From Streptomyces sp. CB01201 (GTDB lineage Bacteria; Actinomycetota; Actinomycetes; Streptomycetales; Streptomycetaceae), in contig NZ_NNBJ01000003.1 of NCBI RefSeq assembly GCF_002803085.1, positions 337,798-401,797 of the forward strand: a stretch of DNA of 64,000 nucleotides, read 5' to 3'. The notes under the pieces are model-generated. The model ran no database searches. It saw only the letters and a list, made by a program, of their open reading frames with translations, and was not told the DNA's origin. Made by a program: the position numbers and the translations under genes. Below, piece after piece: positions 35,178 to 45,367 of the stretch; the first letter of the stretch is position 1; each line of letters starts with the position of its first letter.

Positions 35178-35693
35178 TCACCTGCCGGGGTTCGGGGAGG
35201 TCTTCGCGGGCGGGCGGGGCTGCTTGGGGGCCGCGGTGTGGTGCTGCTTGGGGTGCGGCGCGGGGGCCTGGCTCTGCGCCGCGGGCAGCGGCGAGGGCTC
35301 GGCGGCCTCGGCGGGCGAGGGGTCGCCCGCGGTGGCGGGGACGCCCTTGACCGTGCCGTCGGGGCCGAGGAAGACGGGGTTGCCGCCGGGGACCATGCCG
35401 AGGTCGCCGGCCCGGCGGGACAGCGCGTCGGGGGCGGACAGATCGTCCACGTCGCGTTGCAGCGCCTGCTGTTCATCGGTGAGTTCGGTGGTCTGTCTGC
35501 GGTACTCGCTGAGCTTGAACGAGCCCGCGTTGAGCGCCGAGTTGAGCACCAGGAGCGCGATGAGCCCCCCGCCGAGGAGGGCCACGACGAGGAGCACGAA
35601 CGGGGTGCGGGCGGCACTGTTGGCCCCCTGCGAAGGCATCAGCCTGCCGAGCCGTGCGGCCGTGCCGCGCAGCTGCCTGGCCGGTTTGCTCAC
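35178..35693 (-). CDS. ftsL: FtsL-like septum-formation membrane protein
   Basis: A 171-residue bitopic protein with one helix (about 32-53: [20 protein letters not shown]), a short leucine-zipper-like periplasmic coil (about 62-90) and a Pro/Ala-rich disordered tail (about 110-171) absent from short enterobacterial FtsL. Position between rsmH and ftsI defines it. It joins FtsQ and DivIC in activating FtsW/FtsI. Its GTG start overlaps the rsmH stop (GTGA). Confidence 0.9.
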   Translation of the reverse strand: MSKPARQLRGTAARLGRLMPSQGANSAARTPFVLLVVALLGGGLIALLVLNSALNAGSFKLSEYRRQTTELTDEQQALQRDVDDLSAPDALSRRAGDLGMVPGGNPVFLGPDGTVKGVPATAGDPSPAEAAEPSPLPAAQSQAPAPHPKQHHTAAPKQPRPPAKTSPNPGR

Positions 35694-36640
35694 ACGTCCT
35701 CCCTGATCCGCTGGGCCCCCCGGAGCCGGGCGGGGGCCGCGCGCCGGTTCTCGGCGACCTCCTCCTCCGTGGGGAGTTCGGCACCGCGGGTGAGGAGCTT
35801 GAGCCGCGGCTGGTAGCGCTCGGGCACCACGGGGAGCCCGGGCGGCGCGGTGTTGGCGGCGCCGGCCGCGAACACCTGCTTGACGATGCGGTCCTCAAGG
35901 GACTGGTAGGAGAGCACCGCGACCCGGCCGCCGACCGCGATGGCCTCGACGGCGGCCGGGATCGCCCGCTCCACGCTGGCGAGTTCGCCGTTGACCTCGA
36001 TGCGCAGGGCCTGGAAGGTGCGCTTGGACGGGTTGCCGCCGGTGCGCTTGGCGGCCTGCGGCAGCGAGTCGCGGATCAGCTCGACGAGGCGGGCGCTGTT
36101 GGTGAAGGGCTCCTTCTCGCGCTCGCGCACGATCGCCGAGACGATCCGCTTGGCCTGCTTCTCCTCGCCGTACGCCCGCAGGATCCGCACGAGTTCGCCG
36201 GGCGGGTAGGTGTTGAGCACCTCGGCGGCGCTCATCCCGGTCGACTGGTCCATGCGCATGTCCAGGGGCGCGTCCTGGGCGTAGGCGAAGCCGCGGTCGG
36301 CCTCGTCGAGCTGCATGGAGGAGACTCCGAGGTCGAACAGGACGCCCTGGACGCGGGGGGTGCCGAGCCGGGCGAGGACCTCGGGGAGCTCGTCGTAGAC
36401 GGCGTGCACCAGGGTGGCGCGCTCCCCGAAGGGGGCGAGGCGCTCGCCGGACAGGCGCAGCGCCTCCTTGTCGCGGTCGAGGGCGATCAGGCGCGCTTCG
36501 GGGAACTGGGTGAGCAGGGCCTCGCTGTGGCCGCCGAGGCCGAGGGTGCAGTCGACGACGACCGCTCCGGGCTCGGTCAGGGCCGGGGCCAACATGTCCA
36601 AGCATCGCTGGAGCATCACCGGGACGTGTCGCTGGCTCAA
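35690..36640 (-). CDS. rsmH: RsmH (MraW), 16S rRNA m4C1402 methyltransferase
   Basis: A 316-residue SAM enzyme methylating N4 of C1402 in 16S rRNA, and the first gene of the dcw operon. It contains [13 protein letters not shown], the SAM loop [15 protein letters not shown] and the family block [19 protein letters not shown]. Translation appears to begin at TTG: GAGAGGG lies 6 nt before it and homology starts right there. An upstream in-frame GTG would add nine residues but has no ribosome site. Confidence 0.94.
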   Translation of the reverse strand: MSQRHVPVMLQRCLDMLAPALTEPGAVVVDCTLGLGGHSEALLTQFPEARLIALDRDKEALRLSGERLAPFGERATLVHAVYDELPEVLARLGTPRVQGVLFDLGVSSMQLDEADRGFAYAQDAPLDMRMDQSTGMSAAEVLNTYPPGELVRILRAYGEEKQAKRIVSAIVREREKEPFTNSARLVELIRDSLPQAAKRTGGNPSKRTFQALRIEVNGELASVERAIPAAVEAIAVGGRVAVLSYQSLEDRIVKQVFAAGAANTAPPGLPVVPERYQPRLKLLTRGAELPTEEEVAENRRAAPARLRGAQRIREDV

Positions 36641-37059
36641 AGCCGCCCTCTCAAGGATCCGGCGCACCGCCGCGCATACGTACCCGGTCCCCGCTCCCCC
36701 TGGAGCGGGGGGCGAACGGCTGGCGCCGGGGAAGGGGCGTCAGCCGACCGGAGGGCGGGAGGAGGCCGAGCCGTACGTGCGCCGCGCACGCGGGTAAACG
36801 TAGGTCCGGGAGGTCGCACTTCCCGGAAGCTGGAGTTCCGTCAAGGGGGAGACCCTGTGTCACGCCTCCCGCTTCGCGCCACTTTAGTCCACTCGCCCTT
36901 CGGGTCAATCAACCCTCCAGCGCGCCGCCGGGCACTTTTCTCACCCGTTCGGGTGAGACCGCGTGAGGCCTGTGGGTTAGCTCACAGGCGCCCGAGTTGA
37001 CGGTCTTTTTCCACCCGCACGACGCGACCGGACGATCAGCGGCGGCTACCGTCGTATAC
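36641..37059. promoter_or_regulatory. divergent control region: dcw operon / carbonic anhydrase
   Basis: A 419-nt gap without a gene. It holds a perfect 8-bp hairpin CTCACCCG/CGGGTGAG (36940-36957), a 7-bp dyad GCCTGTG/CACAGGC (36968-36974 and 36983-36989), and GACAC on the minus strand (36857-36861). CTTGACGG on the minus strand near 36840 could be a -35 box for rsmH, and TTGACG at 36997 one for the plus-strand gene, but -10 boxes are unclear. mraZ, which heads many dcw clusters, is absent. Confidence 0.5.
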
Positions 37060-37626
37060 ATGTCGACTCCTGCGCACATACCCGCAGAGCCCCCCGCCTC
37101 CCGTCCGCACCTGACCGTGAGGAGCGGCGGCACGGTGACCGACCGCCTGGTGGAGGCGAACCACCGGTACGCCGACGCCTTCCGCGACCCCGGCATGGAT
37201 GCCCGGCCGGTGCTGCACGTGGCCGTGGTGGCCTGCATGGACGCCCGGCTCGACCTGCACGCGGCGCTCGGCCTCGAACTGGGCGACTGCCACACCATCC
37301 GCAACGCGGGCGGCGTGGTCACCGACGACGTGATCCGCTCGCTCACCATCAGCCAGCGCGCGCTCGGCACCACCAGCGTCATGCTGGTGCACCACACGGG
37401 CTGCGGCATGGAGACGCTCACCGAGGACTTCCGGCACACCCTGGAGGACGAGGTGGGCCAGCGCCCGGCCTGGGCCGTGGAGGCGTTCCGGGACGCCGAC
37501 CAGGACGTACGGCAGTCGATGCAGCGGGTGCGGACCTCGCCGTTCCTGCTGCACACCGAGGACGTCCGCGGCTTCGTCTTCGACGTCACGACGGGTCTGC
37601 TGCGGGAGATCGATCCGGCCGGCTGA
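37060..37626 (+). CDS. beta-class carbonic anhydrase
   Basis: A 188-residue zinc enzyme interconverting CO2 and bicarbonate. Zinc ligands are visible as Cys and the Asp-Arg pair in VVACMDARLD and His/Cys in VHHTGCGM. It resembles the short actinobacterial type II form, in which a shorter C-terminus is normal. The ATG at GTATACATG is chosen; the frame continues upstream for 21 codons without a ribosome site. Confidence 0.9.
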   Translation: MSTPAHIPAEPPASRPHLTVRSGGTVTDRLVEANHRYADAFRDPGMDARPVLHVAVVACMDARLDLHAALGLELGDCHTIRNAGGVVTDDVIRSLTISQRALGTTSVMLVHHTGCGMETLTEDFRHTLEDEVGQRPAWAVEAFRDADQDVRQSMQRVRTSPFLLHTEDVRGFVFDVTTGLLREIDPAG

Positions 37627-37645
37627 CCGCGACGGGAACGGAAAT

Positions 37646-37682
37646 AGGGGGACAACTCACAATGAATCCCCCTCAGTTGTCC
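37646..37682. repeat. two interlaced inverted repeats
   Basis: AGGGGG (37646-37651) pairs with CCCCCT (37668-37673), and GGACAACT (37650-37657) pairs with AGTTGTCC (37675-37682). The arms interlace, so the RNA could form either hairpin, or nearly a pseudoknot. It lies after the carbonic anhydrase stop and 144 nt before the MoxR gene. Confidence 0.6.
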
Positions 37683-37825
37683 ACAGGCGAGTGACACGAC
37701 CTGGCAACGGCAACAAGAATGCGGATGTGACACCGGGTCGAACCGTTCGGCCGCGCTGTCCGTATTCCGGGGTGGGCCGGGCCGCGCAGTGCATCGGCCC
37801 GTATGAAAGGGCCGAGGAGGGCCGG

Positions 37826-38835
<1,010 letters not shown>

Positions 38836-38836
<1 letters not shown>

Positions 38837-40206
38837 TGGCGGCGGCCGGGGGGCTCCCCGCCGAATCCGCCGACGAGCAGGGCCGGGGCGGCCTCTGGGC
38901 CGCCCTGGCCGGCCTGACCACCCGAGGCAGGTCCTTCCTCGCGGCCGGCGTCGCCGCCGCGATCTGCGCCTTCGTCCTCGGCCAGGAGGACCTCCTGCGG
39001 GTCGGGCTGCTCCTCGCCGTGCTGCCGCTGGTCTGCACGGTGGTGCTCTACCGCACCCGCTACCGCGTCGCCGGCAGCCGCCGCCTTGAGCCGGGCCGGG
39101 TCCCGGCCGGCTCCGAGGCCCGGGTCCACCTGCGGATCGACAACGTCTCGCGGCTGCACACCGGTCTGCTCATGCTCCAGGACCGGGTGCCGTACGTGCT
39201 CGGCCCGCGCCCCCGCTTCGTCCTCGACCGGGTCGAGGCGGGCGGCAAGCGCGAGGTGTCCTACCGGGTCCGCTCCGATCTGCGCGGGCGCTATCCGCTC
39301 GGCCCGCTCCAGCTGCGCCTCAGCGACCCGTTCGGCATGTGCGAGCTGACCCGGGCCTTCAGCGCGTACGACACCCTGACCGTCATCCCGAGGACCGAGC
39401 CGCTGCCGCCGGTGCGGCTCTCCGGCGAGGCCGCCGGATACGGCGACGGGCGGCACCGCTCGCTCGCCCTGGCCGGTGAGGACGACGTCATCCCGCGCGG
39501 CTACCGGCACGGCGACGACCTGCGCCGGGTGCACTGGCGCTCCACCGCCCGCTACGGCGAGCTGATGGTGCGCCGCGAGGAGCAGCCGCAGCGGGCCAGG
39601 TGCACGGTCCTCCTGGACACCCGGGACCTCGCGTACGCCGGCGCGGGCCCCGACTCGGCCTTCGAGTGGGCGGTGTCGGGGGCCGCCTCCGCCCTGACGC
39701 ACATGCTGGAACGGGGCTTCTCCGTAAGCCTGTTGACCGACACCGGCAGCTCGGTGCCCGGCGAGGGCGCGGGCGGGTTCGCCGGCACCACCCAGGACTC
39801 CTCGGACTCGGCGGGCCTGATGATGGACACCCTCGCGGTCGTCGACCACTCCGACGGCGGCGGCCTCTCACGCGCCCACGACGTGCTGCGCGGCGGCAAC
39901 GAGGGGCTGCTCATCGGGTTCTTCGGCGACCTCGACGAGGAACAGGCCGCGGTCGCGGCGAAGATGCGGCGGCGCAGCGGGGCCGCGGTGGCCTTCGTGC
40001 TGGACAGCGTGCTGTGGACGCAGGGCGGCCTTGAGCGCGGCCCGGTCGAGGAGCGGCTGCGGCTGCTGCGCGAGACGGGCTGGACGGCGCTCGCGGTGCG
40101 GCCCGGCGACGCGCTGCCCGAGCTGTGGCGCCGGGCGGGCCGGGAACGTACGAACGCGGGGGCGGCGTCCGGTGGCGCGGCCGGCACGGCAGGGGGATGG
40201 TCATGA
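38836..40206 (+). CDS. DUF58-domain protein
   Basis: A 456-residue protein with two N-terminal membrane helices (about 30-68) and a DUF58 (vWA-like) region that includes the signature GDDLRRVHWRSTAR at about 224-237. It is the conserved partner of the MoxR ATPase. The ATG shares one base with the MoxR stop (TGATG); a GTG codon one triplet upstream is also possible. Its stop overlaps the transglutaminase gene (ATGA), so the three form one operon. Confidence 0.9.
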
Positions 40207-42635
40207 GCGGGCGCGGACGGCTGGCGCTGTGCGCCTATCTGGCCACGGTGATGGCGGCGTGCTCGATGCTGCCGCTGGTCGCCCCGGCGATCTGGCTCCT
40301 CCAGGCCGCCTTCCTGCTCGCGATCCTGACCGGGGTCGGCGCGCTGGCCCGGCGGGTGCCGCTGGCCCGGCCGTTGACCGTGCTCGCCCAGGCCGTGGTG
40401 GCCCTGCTGCTGCTGACCCTGGTCTTCGCACGCCACCAGGCGCTCGGCGGGGTGCTGCCCGGGCCCGACGCCTTCGTCCAGCTCAACTCGCTGCTCCAGC
40501 AGGGCGCGACGGACGTCGGGCAGTACGCGATACCGGCGCCCGCGACCTCGGGCATCCGGCTGATGATGGTCGGCGGGGTGCTGGTCATCGGCCTCGCGGT
40601 GGACGCGCTCGCGGTGACGTTCCGCAGCGCGGCCCCGGCGGGACTGCCGCTGCTCGCGCTGTACTCGGTGGCCGCCGGGCTCTCCTCGGGCGGCGCGAGC
40701 TGGCTGTGGTTCGTGCTCGCCGCGGCCGGCTATCTGCTGCTCCTGCTCGCCGAGGGCCGCGACCGGCTCTCGCAGTGGGGGCGGGTCTTCGGCGGCTCGG
40801 CGCGGGCGCCCGGGCGGGCCCAGCAGGGCGTGTTCGAGCACGCGGCGCCGCTCGCGCCGGTGCGGACCGGACGGCGGATCGGGGCACTGGCGCTCGGCAT
40901 CGCGCTGGTGATCCCGGCGATGCTGCCGGCCCTGGACAGCGGGCTGCTCGGCAACGCCGGTACCGGCGGGGGCGGTGACGGCACGGGCGGGACCATCTCG
41001 GCGGTCAACCCCCTGGTGTCGCTCCAGAACAGCCTGAACCAGCCCGAGGACCGCGAGGTGATGCGGTACAACACCAACACCCAGGACACCAAGGAGATGT
41101 ATCTGCGGATCGTCGCGCTCGACGAGTTCGACGGGGCGTCGTGGAAGTCCTCGGAGCGGCACATCAAGGACGTGCCCGATCCGCTGCCGCGGCCCGACGG
41201 GCTGAGCCCCGCGGTCGCCACCACCGATGTGCAGACCAGCGTCTCGGCGGCCGGCTGGTACGCGCAGAGCTGGCTGCCGATGCCGTTCCCCGCGACCCGG
41301 GTGAACATCAAGGGCGACTGGCGGTTCGAGCCGGTCGGACGGACCCTGGTCGGCGACCGCAAGCAGACGACCCGGGGCGCGCAGTACACCGTCTCCAGCC
41401 TCCAGGTGCGGCCGACGGCGGCCCAGTTGGCGGACGCGCCGGCCCCGCCGGCCGCGCTCCTGAAGGAGTACACGCGCGTTCCCGACTCGCTCCCCTCCGT
41501 GGTCAGCGCCACCGCGCGGCAGGTCACCAGCGGCGCCGCGAACGGCTACGAGAAGGCCGTCAAGCTCCAGGACTGGTTCTCCACCAGCGGCGGCTTCAGC
41601 TACAACACCCATGTCCAGTCGGGCAGCGGCACCGAGGCGATCGCCAACTTCCTCAAGGAGAAGGAGGGCTTCTGCGTCCACTTCTCCTTCTCGATGGCCG
41701 CGATGGCCCGCACCCTCGGCATCCCCGCCCGGGTCGCGGTGGGCTTCACCCCCGGCACCCCTCGGCCGGACGGCACGATGTCGGTCGGCCTGCGCGACGC
41801 GCACGCCTGGCCCGAGCTGTACTTCGAGGGCGTGGGCTGGACGCGCTTCGAGCCGACGCCGACGCGGGGTTCGGCCCCCGACTACACCCGGCAGCAGGCT
41901 CCGGTGGGCAGCCCGAGCAGCCCGGCCGAACCGTCGAAGCGCGCCTCGGCCGAGCCGTCGGCGCAGCCCTCCGCGAGCGACTCCTGCCCGCCCGCCGACC
42001 GGCGTCTGGGCGACTGCGGCCCCTCGGCCGCGGCGGGTGTCGCGGGGCCGACGGACCGCGGCCCCTCGGCCCCGGCCCTGATCGGTACGGTCCTGGGGGT
42101 GGCGGCGCTGCTCGTGCTGCCGCTGCTTCCGCTGCTGTGGCGCAGGCGGGTCCGGGCCCGGCGGCTCGGCTCCGGCGGGCGCACCCCGGCGGACGCGGTG
42201 GCCCGTACGCTCGCCGCCTGGCAGGAGATCACCGACACCGCCTGGGACCACGGCATCCCGCCGGACGACTCGCAGACGCCCCGCAAGGCGGCGGCGCGGG
42301 TGGTGGCGCTGGGACGCCTCGACGGACCGGCGGCGGAGTCCGTCCACCGCGCGGCGAGCGCGGTGGAGCAGGTCCTGTACGCCCCCGTACCCCGGCCGGC
42401 CCCCGGTCTGGTGGACGATGTGGCCCGTGTGACGGCCGGCCTGCGTGCCGGGGCGGGCCGCCGCCAGGCCTGGCGGGCGATTTTCGCGCCCCGCTCAGCT
42501 GTCCGGGTGATCTGGGCCCTCTCCCTGCGCTGGGAACGTGCCGGGGCGGCGGTGACGGGCCGCATGCGCGGCTTGGCCGAGCGTCTGCGGCCCCGCCCCC
42601 GCAAGGCCCCGCCGGAATCAGCCCCGGGCAGGTAA
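40203..42635 (+). CDS. TgpA-like membrane transglutaminase
   Basis: An 810-residue protein: about six N-terminal helices (1-260), an extracytoplasmic transglutaminase-like domain with Cys (EGFCVHFSFSMAAMA, about 488), His (DAHAWPELYF, about 532) and a following Glu/Asp region, a Pro/Ser/Ala-rich linker, one late helix (about 626-645) and a cytoplasmic DUF4129-like tail. The arrangement matches Rv/SCO TgpA proteins. The substrate is unknown; coupling with MoxR/DUF58 suggests envelope protein processing. The second ATG of ATGGTCATGAGC is chosen for ribosome-site spacing. Confidence 0.9.
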   Translation: MSGRGRLALCAYLATVMAACSMLPLVAPAIWLLQAAFLLAILTGVGALARRVPLARPLTVLAQAVVALLLLTLVFARHQALGGVLPGPDAFVQLNSLLQQGATDVGQYAIPAPATSGIRLMMVGGVLVIGLAVDALAVTFRSAAPAGLPLLALYSVAAGLSSGGASWLWFVLAAAGYLLLLLAEGRDRLSQWGRVFGGSARAPGRAQQGVFEHAAPLAPVRTGRRIGALALGIALVIPAMLPALDSGLLGNAGTGGGGDGTGGTISAVNPLVSLQNSLNQPEDREVMRYNTNTQDTKEMYLRIVALDEFDGASWKSSERHIKDVPDPLPRPDGLSPAVATTDVQTSVSAAGWYAQSWLPMPFPATRVNIKGDWRFEPVGRTLVGDRKQTTRGAQYTVSSLQVRPTAAQLADAPAPPAALLKEYTRVPDSLPSVVSATARQVTSGAANGYEKAVKLQDWFSTSGGFSYNTHVQSGSGTEAIANFLKEKEGFCVHFSFSMAAMARTLGIPARVAVGFTPGTPRPDGTMSVGLRDAHAWPELYFEGVGWTRFEPTPTRGSAPDYTRQQAPVGSPSSPAEPSKRASAEPSAQPSASDSCPPADRRLGDCGPSAAAGVAGPTDRGPSAPALIGTVLGVAALLVLPLLPLLWRRRVRARRLGSGGRTPADAVARTLAAWQEITDTAWDHGIPPDDSQTPRKAAARVVALGRLDGPAAESVHRAASAVEQVLYAPVPRPAPGLVDDVARVTAGLRAGAGRRQAWRAIFAPRSAVRVIWALSLRWERAGAAVTGRMRGLAERLRPRPRKAPPESAPGR

Positions 42636-42966
42636 CCCTGGGGCTCCGCCCCAGACCCCGATCGCGCCTGAACGGCGCTCGTCCTCAAACGCCGGACGGG
42701 CTGGGGGTGCCTGCACTGGACCGCACCGAAGCATTCGGGGCCACCTACAGGGACGCGGGGCTGTGCCCTTTACGCGGCTCCGCCGCGGTGGGCGCGACCG
42801 GGGGTCCTGCTCCACCTACAGGGGCGCGGGGAACTGCGCGAATGGCCCCGCACGGTGGACGGACGACAACGGGTTCAGGGGCGCGGGGAACTGCGCGAAC
42901 GGCCCCCACCGGGCCGCAGACAAAGTGGAGGTCGGGGGCGAAGCCCCAGGGGGTCGGGTACGCCGC
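42636..42966. repeat. intergenic repeat cluster after the transglutaminase gene
   Basis: About 330 nt without a credible gene. It begins with the hairpin CTGGGGCTCCGCCCCAG (42638-42654), continues with an inverted copy of the CGTCCGGCGTTTGAGGACGA segment seen at 18750-18790, and has two inverted copies of the 20-mer GCGCAGTTCCCCGCGCCCCT (42820-42839 and 42877-42896) plus a decayed copy near 42750. These are the same building blocks as in the 18.6-kb element, in the opposite orientation and without the 34-bp ends. Confidence 0.75.
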
Positions 42967-43000
42967 AGGGGCGGCCACCTCGTGAAAGGTGACCGCCCCT
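42967..43000 (-). terminator. terminator of the DUF3040 gene
   Basis: A 14-bp stem with one mismatch (AGGGGCGGCCACCT against AGGTGACCGCCCCT) and a 6-nt loop lies 27 nt after the DUF3040 stop. It may act in both directions. Confidence 0.7.
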
Positions 43001-43026
43001 GTGGTTCAGGTCAGAACGGGGCGGGG

Positions 43027-43413
43027 CTAGCGCCCCTCGTCGCGGCGACGCTGCCACCGCTGCTCGATCCGGTCCATCATCGAGCGCCGCTGACGAGCCT
43101 GCCGCGGCGCGGCGGAACCACCGGAACGCACCTCACCGGGACGCGGCGCCTTGCGCCACCCGGTGACCGCGAGCACCGCACATCCGAGCATGACGAGGAA
43201 TCCCACCACACTGATCCAGATCTGCTGCGCGACCATTCCTGCCATGAGGAGCGCGATACCCACCAGGAAGCCGGCGACCGCCTGGTAGACCCGTCGCCGG
43301 GTGTACGTACGCAGCCCGCTTCCCTCAAGCGCTGTCGCGAACTTGGGATCTTCGGCGTACAGCGCTCGCTCCATCTGCTCGAGCATGCGCTGCTCGTGCT
43401 CCGAGAGCGGCAC
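43027..43413 (-). CDS. DUF3040 membrane protein
   Basis: A 128-residue protein starting with the DUF3040 hallmark PLSEHEQRMLEQMERALYAE, then DPKFA, followed by two membrane helices (about 44-65 and 69-88) and a basic Arg-rich tail. This family is common in actinobacteria and its function is unknown. It starts at GTG with GGAGGA upstream and converges with the transglutaminase operon. Confidence 0.92.
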   Translation of the reverse strand: MPLSEHEQRMLEQMERALYAEDPKFATALEGSGLRTYTRRRVYQAVAGFLVGIALLMAGMVAQQIWISVVGFLVMLGCAVLAVTGWRKAPRPGEVRSGGSAAPRQARQRRSMMDRIEQRWQRRRDEGR

Positions 43414-43689
43414 GGAGTCCTCCTACTCGTCGGTCGCGGGGGGCGACCGGATGCGGCCCCTTCAGGATAGGCAGGGAATCGCCCCCGTGAAACCCGCCCT
43501 CTACGCCAAATCGCCAGCCGGGCCGCCACGGCGGCTCGGCTGTGGAGATTCAATTCCCCAAGAGCCGATCCGTCATGCCGGACGGTGTCCCCCGATCATA
43601 CGGGGCGAAGCCGCCGATCGGGGGGCCTGTGGCGTACTCCATGCGGCACAGCGTCGCTGATCAGCCCGTCGGGGGCCACCGGAGCGGAG

Positions 43690-44448
43690 TCAGCCGCGCT
43701 TCTCGCCCAGTACGTGCAGCTGGGTGGCGACGGCGTGGAAGGCGGGCAGCTCGGCCGCCGCGGCCTCCAGCTTGAGGAGTGCGTCCAGGGCGCCCGGCTC
43801 GGTGTCCACCAGGACACCGGGCACCAGGTCCGCGAAGACCCGGACGCCGTGCACCGCACCGGCGGCGGCCCCGGCGGCGCCGACGAGCTCGATGAGCTGC
43901 TCGGCGGTGAACCGGTGCGGCACCGGGTCGCCGTCGCCCCAGCGGCCCGCCGGGTCGGAGAGCGCGTGCCGGGCCTCGGTGAAGTGCCCGGCGAGCGCGC
44001 GGGAGAGCACCGCGCCGCCGAGACCCGCCGCGAGCAGGCTGAGCGCGCCTTCGGGCCGCAGCGCGTCCACCGCGTTGCGCACGCCCTCCGCCGGGTCCTC
44101 GACGTACTCCAGGACGCCGTGGCACAGCACCGCGTCGTAGCCGCCGCGCTCGACCACGTCGAAGAGGCCGAGCACATCGCCCTGGACGCCCTGCACCCGC
44201 TCGGCCGCCCCGGCCTCGGCGGCCCTGCGCTCCAGCGCGAACAGCGCGTTGGGGCTGGGGTCGACCACGGTGACCCGGTGGCCGAGCGCGGCCAGCGGGA
44301 CCGCGAAGTTGCCGGAGCCGCCGCCGGTGTCCAGGACGTCCAGGGCCTCGCGACCGGTCACCTTGACCCGGCGGTCGAGCGCTTCCTTGAGAACCTCCCA
44401 GACCACGGCGGTACGAAGGGAGGCGCGGGGGCGCATGGGGTCCGACAC
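43690..44448 (-). CDS. SAM-dependent methyltransferase
   Basis: A 252-residue class I methyltransferase. The SAM loop LDVLDTGGGSGNFAVPLAAL is at about 36-55, with VVDPSPN at the next strand and ERVQGVQGDVLGL for adenine recognition. The fold resembles ubiquinone/menaquinone-type and SmtA/CmoM-like enzymes. The substrate is unknown. The GTG has GAGGAG upstream; an ATG four codons later is possible. It is co-directional with the following HEPN-like gene. Confidence 0.88.
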   Translation of the reverse strand: MSDPMRPRASLRTAVVWEVLKEALDRRVKVTGREALDVLDTGGGSGNFAVPLAALGHRVTVVDPSPNALFALERRAAEAGAAERVQGVQGDVLGLFDVVERGGYDAVLCHGVLEYVEDPAEGVRNAVDALRPEGALSLLAAGLGGAVLSRALAGHFTEARHALSDPAGRWGDGDPVPHRFTAEQLIELVGAAGAAAGAVHGVRVFADLVPGVLVDTEPGALDALLKLEAAAAELPAFHAVATQLHVLGEKRG

Positions 44449-44589
44449 GGCAGTTGACTCCTCGGCGCGGTGCCGCCGCGGACGCGGCGTGTGAAGGGTG
44501 AAGACCCGTCCACCCTATTGCCTCCCCGGCCCGCACCGGATCAGCCGCGGGCCGCCGTGCCCGGCGGTGTCCAGGGGCTCCGCCGCCGG

Positions 44590-45153
44590 TCAGCCCACCC
44601 CCCGCTCCTCGGCCCGCGCCGCCTCCGGCTCGCGCGGCCTCGGCTGGGGCAGTACCGGCTGGAGGACGAGCAGTCGCTCGACCAGGCGCAGGAACATCGC
44701 CGCGTCGCGGAGCAGATCGTCCGCGTCCCGGGTGGAGGCCGCTCCCCGGATGCCGGCCTCGGCGCGGGCCCGCCGGTCCGCCCCCGAGGCGAACAGGGCG
44801 CTCCACTCCGTCAGTTCGGGCGCTATCTCCGGCAGCACCTCCCAGGCGCTGCGGATGCGGTGGCGGCGGCGCGGGCCGGTCTCGGGCCGGCCACGGGCGG
44901 CGAGGACGGCTGCCGCGGTGCGCAGCGCGGCCAGATGGGCCGTCGCGTACCGCTCGTTGGGGGCGTCGAGGGCGGCCGCCTCGTCCAGGCCGCCGCGGGC
45001 CTGGGCGAGCAGGTCGAGGGCGGCGGGCGGTGCGCCCTCGCGGCGCAGCACCGGATGGACGTCGTTCGCGGGGCCTCCCGCCGGACCGTTCAGTGAGGGT
45101 GCAGGGCTGCTTGCGCGGCGCCGGGGTACAGCTGCTGCGTGGGAGCTGGCCAT
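44590..45153 (-). CDS. SAV_6107-family HEPN-like protein
   Basis: A 187-residue helical protein with an Ala/Pro-rich disordered N-terminus (1-40) and a helical HEPN-like core (ALDLLAQARGGLDEAAAL to about 170) matching the conserved actinobacterial SAV_6107 family. I see no R-x4-6-H nuclease motif typical of active HEPN RNases. The ATG has a perfect AGGAGG upstream. The function is unknown. Confidence 0.82.
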   Translation of the reverse strand: MASSHAAAVPRRRASSPAPSLNGPAGGPANDVHPVLRREGAPPAALDLLAQARGGLDEAAALDAPNERYATAHLAALRTAAAVLAARGRPETGPRRRHRIRSAWEVLPEIAPELTEWSALFASGADRRARAEAGIRGAASTRDADDLLRDAAMFLRLVERLLVLQPVLPQPRPREPEAARAEERGVG

Positions 45154-45286
45154 GACGAACCTCCTGTCGTCGTGTGACGGCACTGTGGCCGTATGTGTCC
45201 ATCGTGAGGGTGGCCACTGACAATCGACTCGGATCACGCTCTGACCTGCTCCTTTGCCTCGTATGCAGGTTCGGGCTATCTTTTGT

Positions 45287-45300
45287 ACTGACCAGTCAGT
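45287..45300. promoter_or_regulatory. palindromic TetR-type operator
   Basis: A perfect palindrome ACTGAC-CA-GTCAGT, 68 nt before the ATPase start in an AT-richer promoter region (CTATCTTTTGTACTG). TetR regulators bind this kind of 6-2-6 dyad. The TetR gene at the end of the same operon is the obvious ligand, which would make an autoregulated exporter operon. Confidence 0.7.
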
Positions 45301-45367
45301 TCAAAGATGTGGCAGTTCGGCGAGGGGCCGGGGTTCCGGTCCGGGGACGCGCAGAGCAGGGGGGAAT

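Noticed and set aside
44590..45153. HEPN toxin of a toxin-antitoxin pair
   Set aside because: No R-x4-6-H motif and no small nucleotidyltransferase (MNT) partner gene beside it.
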